Shown here: one piece after another, positions 61,001 through 64,000 of the stretch | How positions within the stretch are numbered: the stretch's first letter is position 1 | Layout of the letters: every line of letters begins with the position of its first letter | Assembly: GCA_948146395.1 (NCBI GenBank) | Contig: OX411555.1 | Location: 59,706,187-59,770,186 of the forward strand | Direction of reading: 5' to 3' | From: Fragum whitleyi | Lineage: Eukaryota; Mollusca; Bivalvia; Cardiida; Cardiidae | Length of the DNA: 64,000 nucleotides | Made by a program: the position numbers and the translations under genes | Notes under the pieces: model-generated | The model's database searches: none | The model's input: only the letters and a program-made list of their open reading frames with translations | Told to the model about the DNA's origin: nothing

Positions 61001-62864
61001 TAAAGAGATAGGCCTGTCACTCAGCTGTTGTGTTTTTTCTTCTTTTGCTGGCACTTGAATCGTCATATTTTTCAAACATGAAGTCCAAATCTTAGATGAA
61101 GTTCAAATGTTCTTATTTGTTGTGTTAGTGTTTCTTATTGTTAGTCTAGATGCGGTTAATTACCCTTTTATGATTTAATGCTGGATTTTTCCTTCAGTTT
61201 TCCTGCATCCTGGTTTGAAAAATCAGTCTTATATCTCGTTGTAAACAATTTTGAGTACGCAGCTACTTTTAAACCTTTCGCACAAAATTGTCCAGTAAGA
61301 AATCTGAACCTGTGTTCAAGATAAAAACGTTAGCGAAGCTTTTTCGAAATGATACCTCGCTTTGCACGTATGTGCACGTGCAAAGCGGGGTATCATCTGA
61401 AAGCGCTCGCGAAGCGTTATACATCCTGAACACAGGGCTGATTTTTATTGATAATACTTTACATTTTTGTTCAATTACATTGAATCATAAGATATGAATA
61501 GAGAATTTGTTATTTTAATGGAGGAATGAATCTAAAAGCATAATTACACTTATCTTTGAATCCGCTTCGTGTATTCATACAATGTGGTCATGTTTTTAGT
61601 TTCATTTCTCAAAGAAATCAACAAATATTGTCTCTTCATCTCTTAAATAGACAAGACATTTGCAAATGTTTGTCGCTATTTGACTAAATGCAATTTAGAA
61701 ATTTCTCTTTTTTATGCTAGACACACCTTAATTATTCTACATTGTCTGAGTAAACGCAATGTAAAATGCTGCACTGTATTTATCATGGGCATATCAAGGA
61801 TTTTAAAATTCATACGCACAGAATTGGCGACCACTCGAAAATATACTGAACGCAAAAAGTTTAGTCGCACTTTTTATAACGTCACAAAGAAGTCAACCAA
61901 TGTAACGAAGCAAAAGCTTTTATTTGAAATATATTTGTCATCCTATTGGCTTACTTTTTGTCATAACTTTTTTAATTTCACTCTCAGACATACGTCTGAC
62001 ATGACGTAAATGTGAATTTTACGTACTTAGTTGATAGTTGCGTGTAACAAAATTAATTAATGTTCTTTTTGTTTTATTGGATTACTCTTATTCCGCATAA
62101 ACATTAAACACTAAACTGTATTGCATCCTTCGAAAAAGAGCGAGGTTGTGACATGACGTAAATCAAATGGATAGCGCATGGACATGTCGAATACGGTGTG
62201 CATATCTGGGAGGTGGTGAAATTGCATTTAGCCTCTGCGACTATCGTTTTTATTATCATACGGTTCCTTGCGAATAAATATTGACATAATATGACCCATT
62301 TCGTTTTACAGATCTTGTTAAACGACCATAGGAGTGCAGTCGAACGTCATGCCGTTACGTTAAAAATGGAATGCTTTCATTATCCCAACTGATTGCAATT
62401 GGTAAAAACATCACTTAGGATCATTCGAGTCTTATTTTTTTATCAATGGAACCCCATTGAAAAGAACCTACCTGTAAACAAGTTAAATTAACGCCGCCGT
62501 GCCTTCAATCGAACGTTAGTGATCGCTTAACCAGAAAAGCGCAATTATTCAATTTCTTAGGTTAGAAAGAAACAGAAGAAACTTTTTTCCTTCCCGATTA
62601 ACAATATTCTGCAAAATTATCTGTGATAAAACAATTGTTGCATTTTTGTGAGTTAGGTGTAAAGATGATGATGAAGAGTCACCAGAAAGATCCCATACTC
62701 TAACCAACCTTTTTTTTTATTGAAACAAGATACCCGAACATAATGTTGATCACAAGAAACATTTTTTGTGATACAAATTGGAAGTAACGTTCCTTAATTA
62801 AACTGTGTCACTTTTCCATTCTACCGGTCTGTTCAAAATCATGTCATTGCGGTTGGCTATTTTC

Positions 62865-64000
62865 CACTGTAGGGAAACACTGCACGGTAGTTTGCAACGG
62901 TATATTCAAAATGGCGGATAGGCGTTCGTGAAAAAGTAAGTGTTCTTTATTTTTGTTCGATATTACTATGATCTGTCATCCTGTAAAATAATGACAACAT
63001 TTACGTAATCAGCTTTGAATACATTATCCATCGTACCTAATGATTAAACGTCCTATAGCACCGCCTGTGTGTAATACAGCTTCAAACATTGTGCTTTGAT
63101 GAAATTTAAAATTGAAGCGCAAAACGAAAGTAGAAATGGCCATAAATGGCCTAAAATGACCACACCAGCAAAATCAAATGTGGCGGTGGATGGGGACAAG
63201 GTATCTCCCTTAATATGACCCAAAATGTATTGGATCTAGTCCCTTGTCTAGGAAATATAGACACTTGAAAAATTCGACGATGTACGCTACAGTTAAAACC
63301 GAAACTAAACCGCTGTACAGTGCGGTATATGGATATATTTGTACTCACCGGTTTAAATTTCGAATGAAAATCTGTACGCAACGGTTTATATAAATTATCA
63401 TGTGAAAATCTTTCAGCGGGTGGAATAGCGCGAAAAGGTGAAAGGTGACTTTGTACTATTTAATCTTGGTTAATACTGCAGAAAGACGAATATGTTCTTT
63501 TTCTTATTTTATTTTGTTTTGCCTGGAAATGAAGAAAACCGTCGAAAGAGTATCATTAAACACAGTTTTAAATCTAATCTAATGTTTCTATTTAATTCTT
63601 CTGTCCTTCCTCAATAATTTTGTAAGACCCTGTACACATCGTTAAGATTAAAGCGCTTAACAAAGGCATAAAACTTATCAATATTTCAGACATTCTTCTC
63701 GATGATGTAATAAGCCTGAAAAATGTTAAAAGCATATCAGGAATAAGGAATTCTAGAAAAACTTACTTTCAAACCCCAAACATCTTTTCAATAACTTTGT
63801 TTCTGGAACGGTAAAATGTATACTAGATTCCTTTGAAGGAGTTTATCAAGGAATTTAAGGCAAAAGCAAGAACTATCTAGCAATAACTTTGGAAGATTGG
63901 AAGGACGTAAAGACATGCAGCTTGGCAACTACATGCTTCCGTGATTTTTCTCTAAAAATTTAAAATGTCTTTTAAATTAAAAATGTTGTTGAAGGAAATT
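62865..64000. mobile_element. CACTG foldback element (unit C), truncated by window
   Basis: The left terminus is preceded by TTTTC (62860-62864). The left arm and part of the centre are visible; the right end lies beyond the window. Confidence 0.8.

Overview
The window looks like nuclear DNA from a mollusc, most likely a marine bivalve. It is AT-rich, gene-poor and intron-bearing. It is packed with repeat types typical of bivalves: tandem-cored elements that begin in (GTCT/GTCC)n tracts, tRNA-derived SINEs, foldback MITEs, and long (CT)n, (GTAT)n and (GGTA)n arrays. Most long reading frames are simple-sequence or repeat translations. The species call is inference from repeat style only.

Region 1 (1-5.6 kb, minus strand) holds one confidently recognised gene, an FAHD1-like fumarylacetoacetate-hydrolase-family enzyme. 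Its three exons (5499-5560, 3070-3166, 2006-2500) join with GT-AG introns in a consistent frame and give about 217 aa. Metal-binding and lysine positions are kept, but the lid His-Glu pair of human FAHD1 is replaced by Leu-Gln. Its introns carry a SINE and several MITEs. Region 2 (5.9-12.35 kb) is microsatellites, two generations of MITEs and a 1.2-kb tandem-cored element.

Region 3 (10.9-24.5 kb and onward) is an old repeated layout: minisatellite, bivalve repeat, (CT)n, then a minus-strand exon encoding a small secreted cysteine-rich peptide. The exon occurs four times (12.8, 23.8, 38.9 and 53.4 kb). The signal peptide and cysteine framework are conserved; the inter-cysteine loops of the oldest copy are very different. 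The spacing C-x5-C-x4-C-x10-C-x6/7-C with Gly two residues before the fourth Cys resembles beta-defensins, but the sixth Cys is not adjacent. I do not recognise the family.

Region 4 (about 22.94 kb to the end) is a very recent head-to-tail triplication of a unit of about 14.4-15.0 kb: A 22.94-37.96, B 37.96-52.39, C 52.39 to beyond the window. The junctions fall inside (CT)n tracts, which points to unequal exchange at the microsatellite. Each unit carries one identical peptide exon, a 47-codon candidate secreted mini-peptide, a pair of ~1-kb inverted arms 3.9 kb apart, and a 2.35-kb foldback element with CACTG termini and 5-bp flanking repeats. Copy A alone has a 582-bp TA-flanked MITE, with empty sites in B and C. 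Between 14 and 22 kb lie a decayed LINE, a pogo-like MITE and rearranged old copies of unit sequence.

The best candidate for something undescribed is the amplified cysteine-rich secreted peptide family in its microsatellite-bounded cassette.
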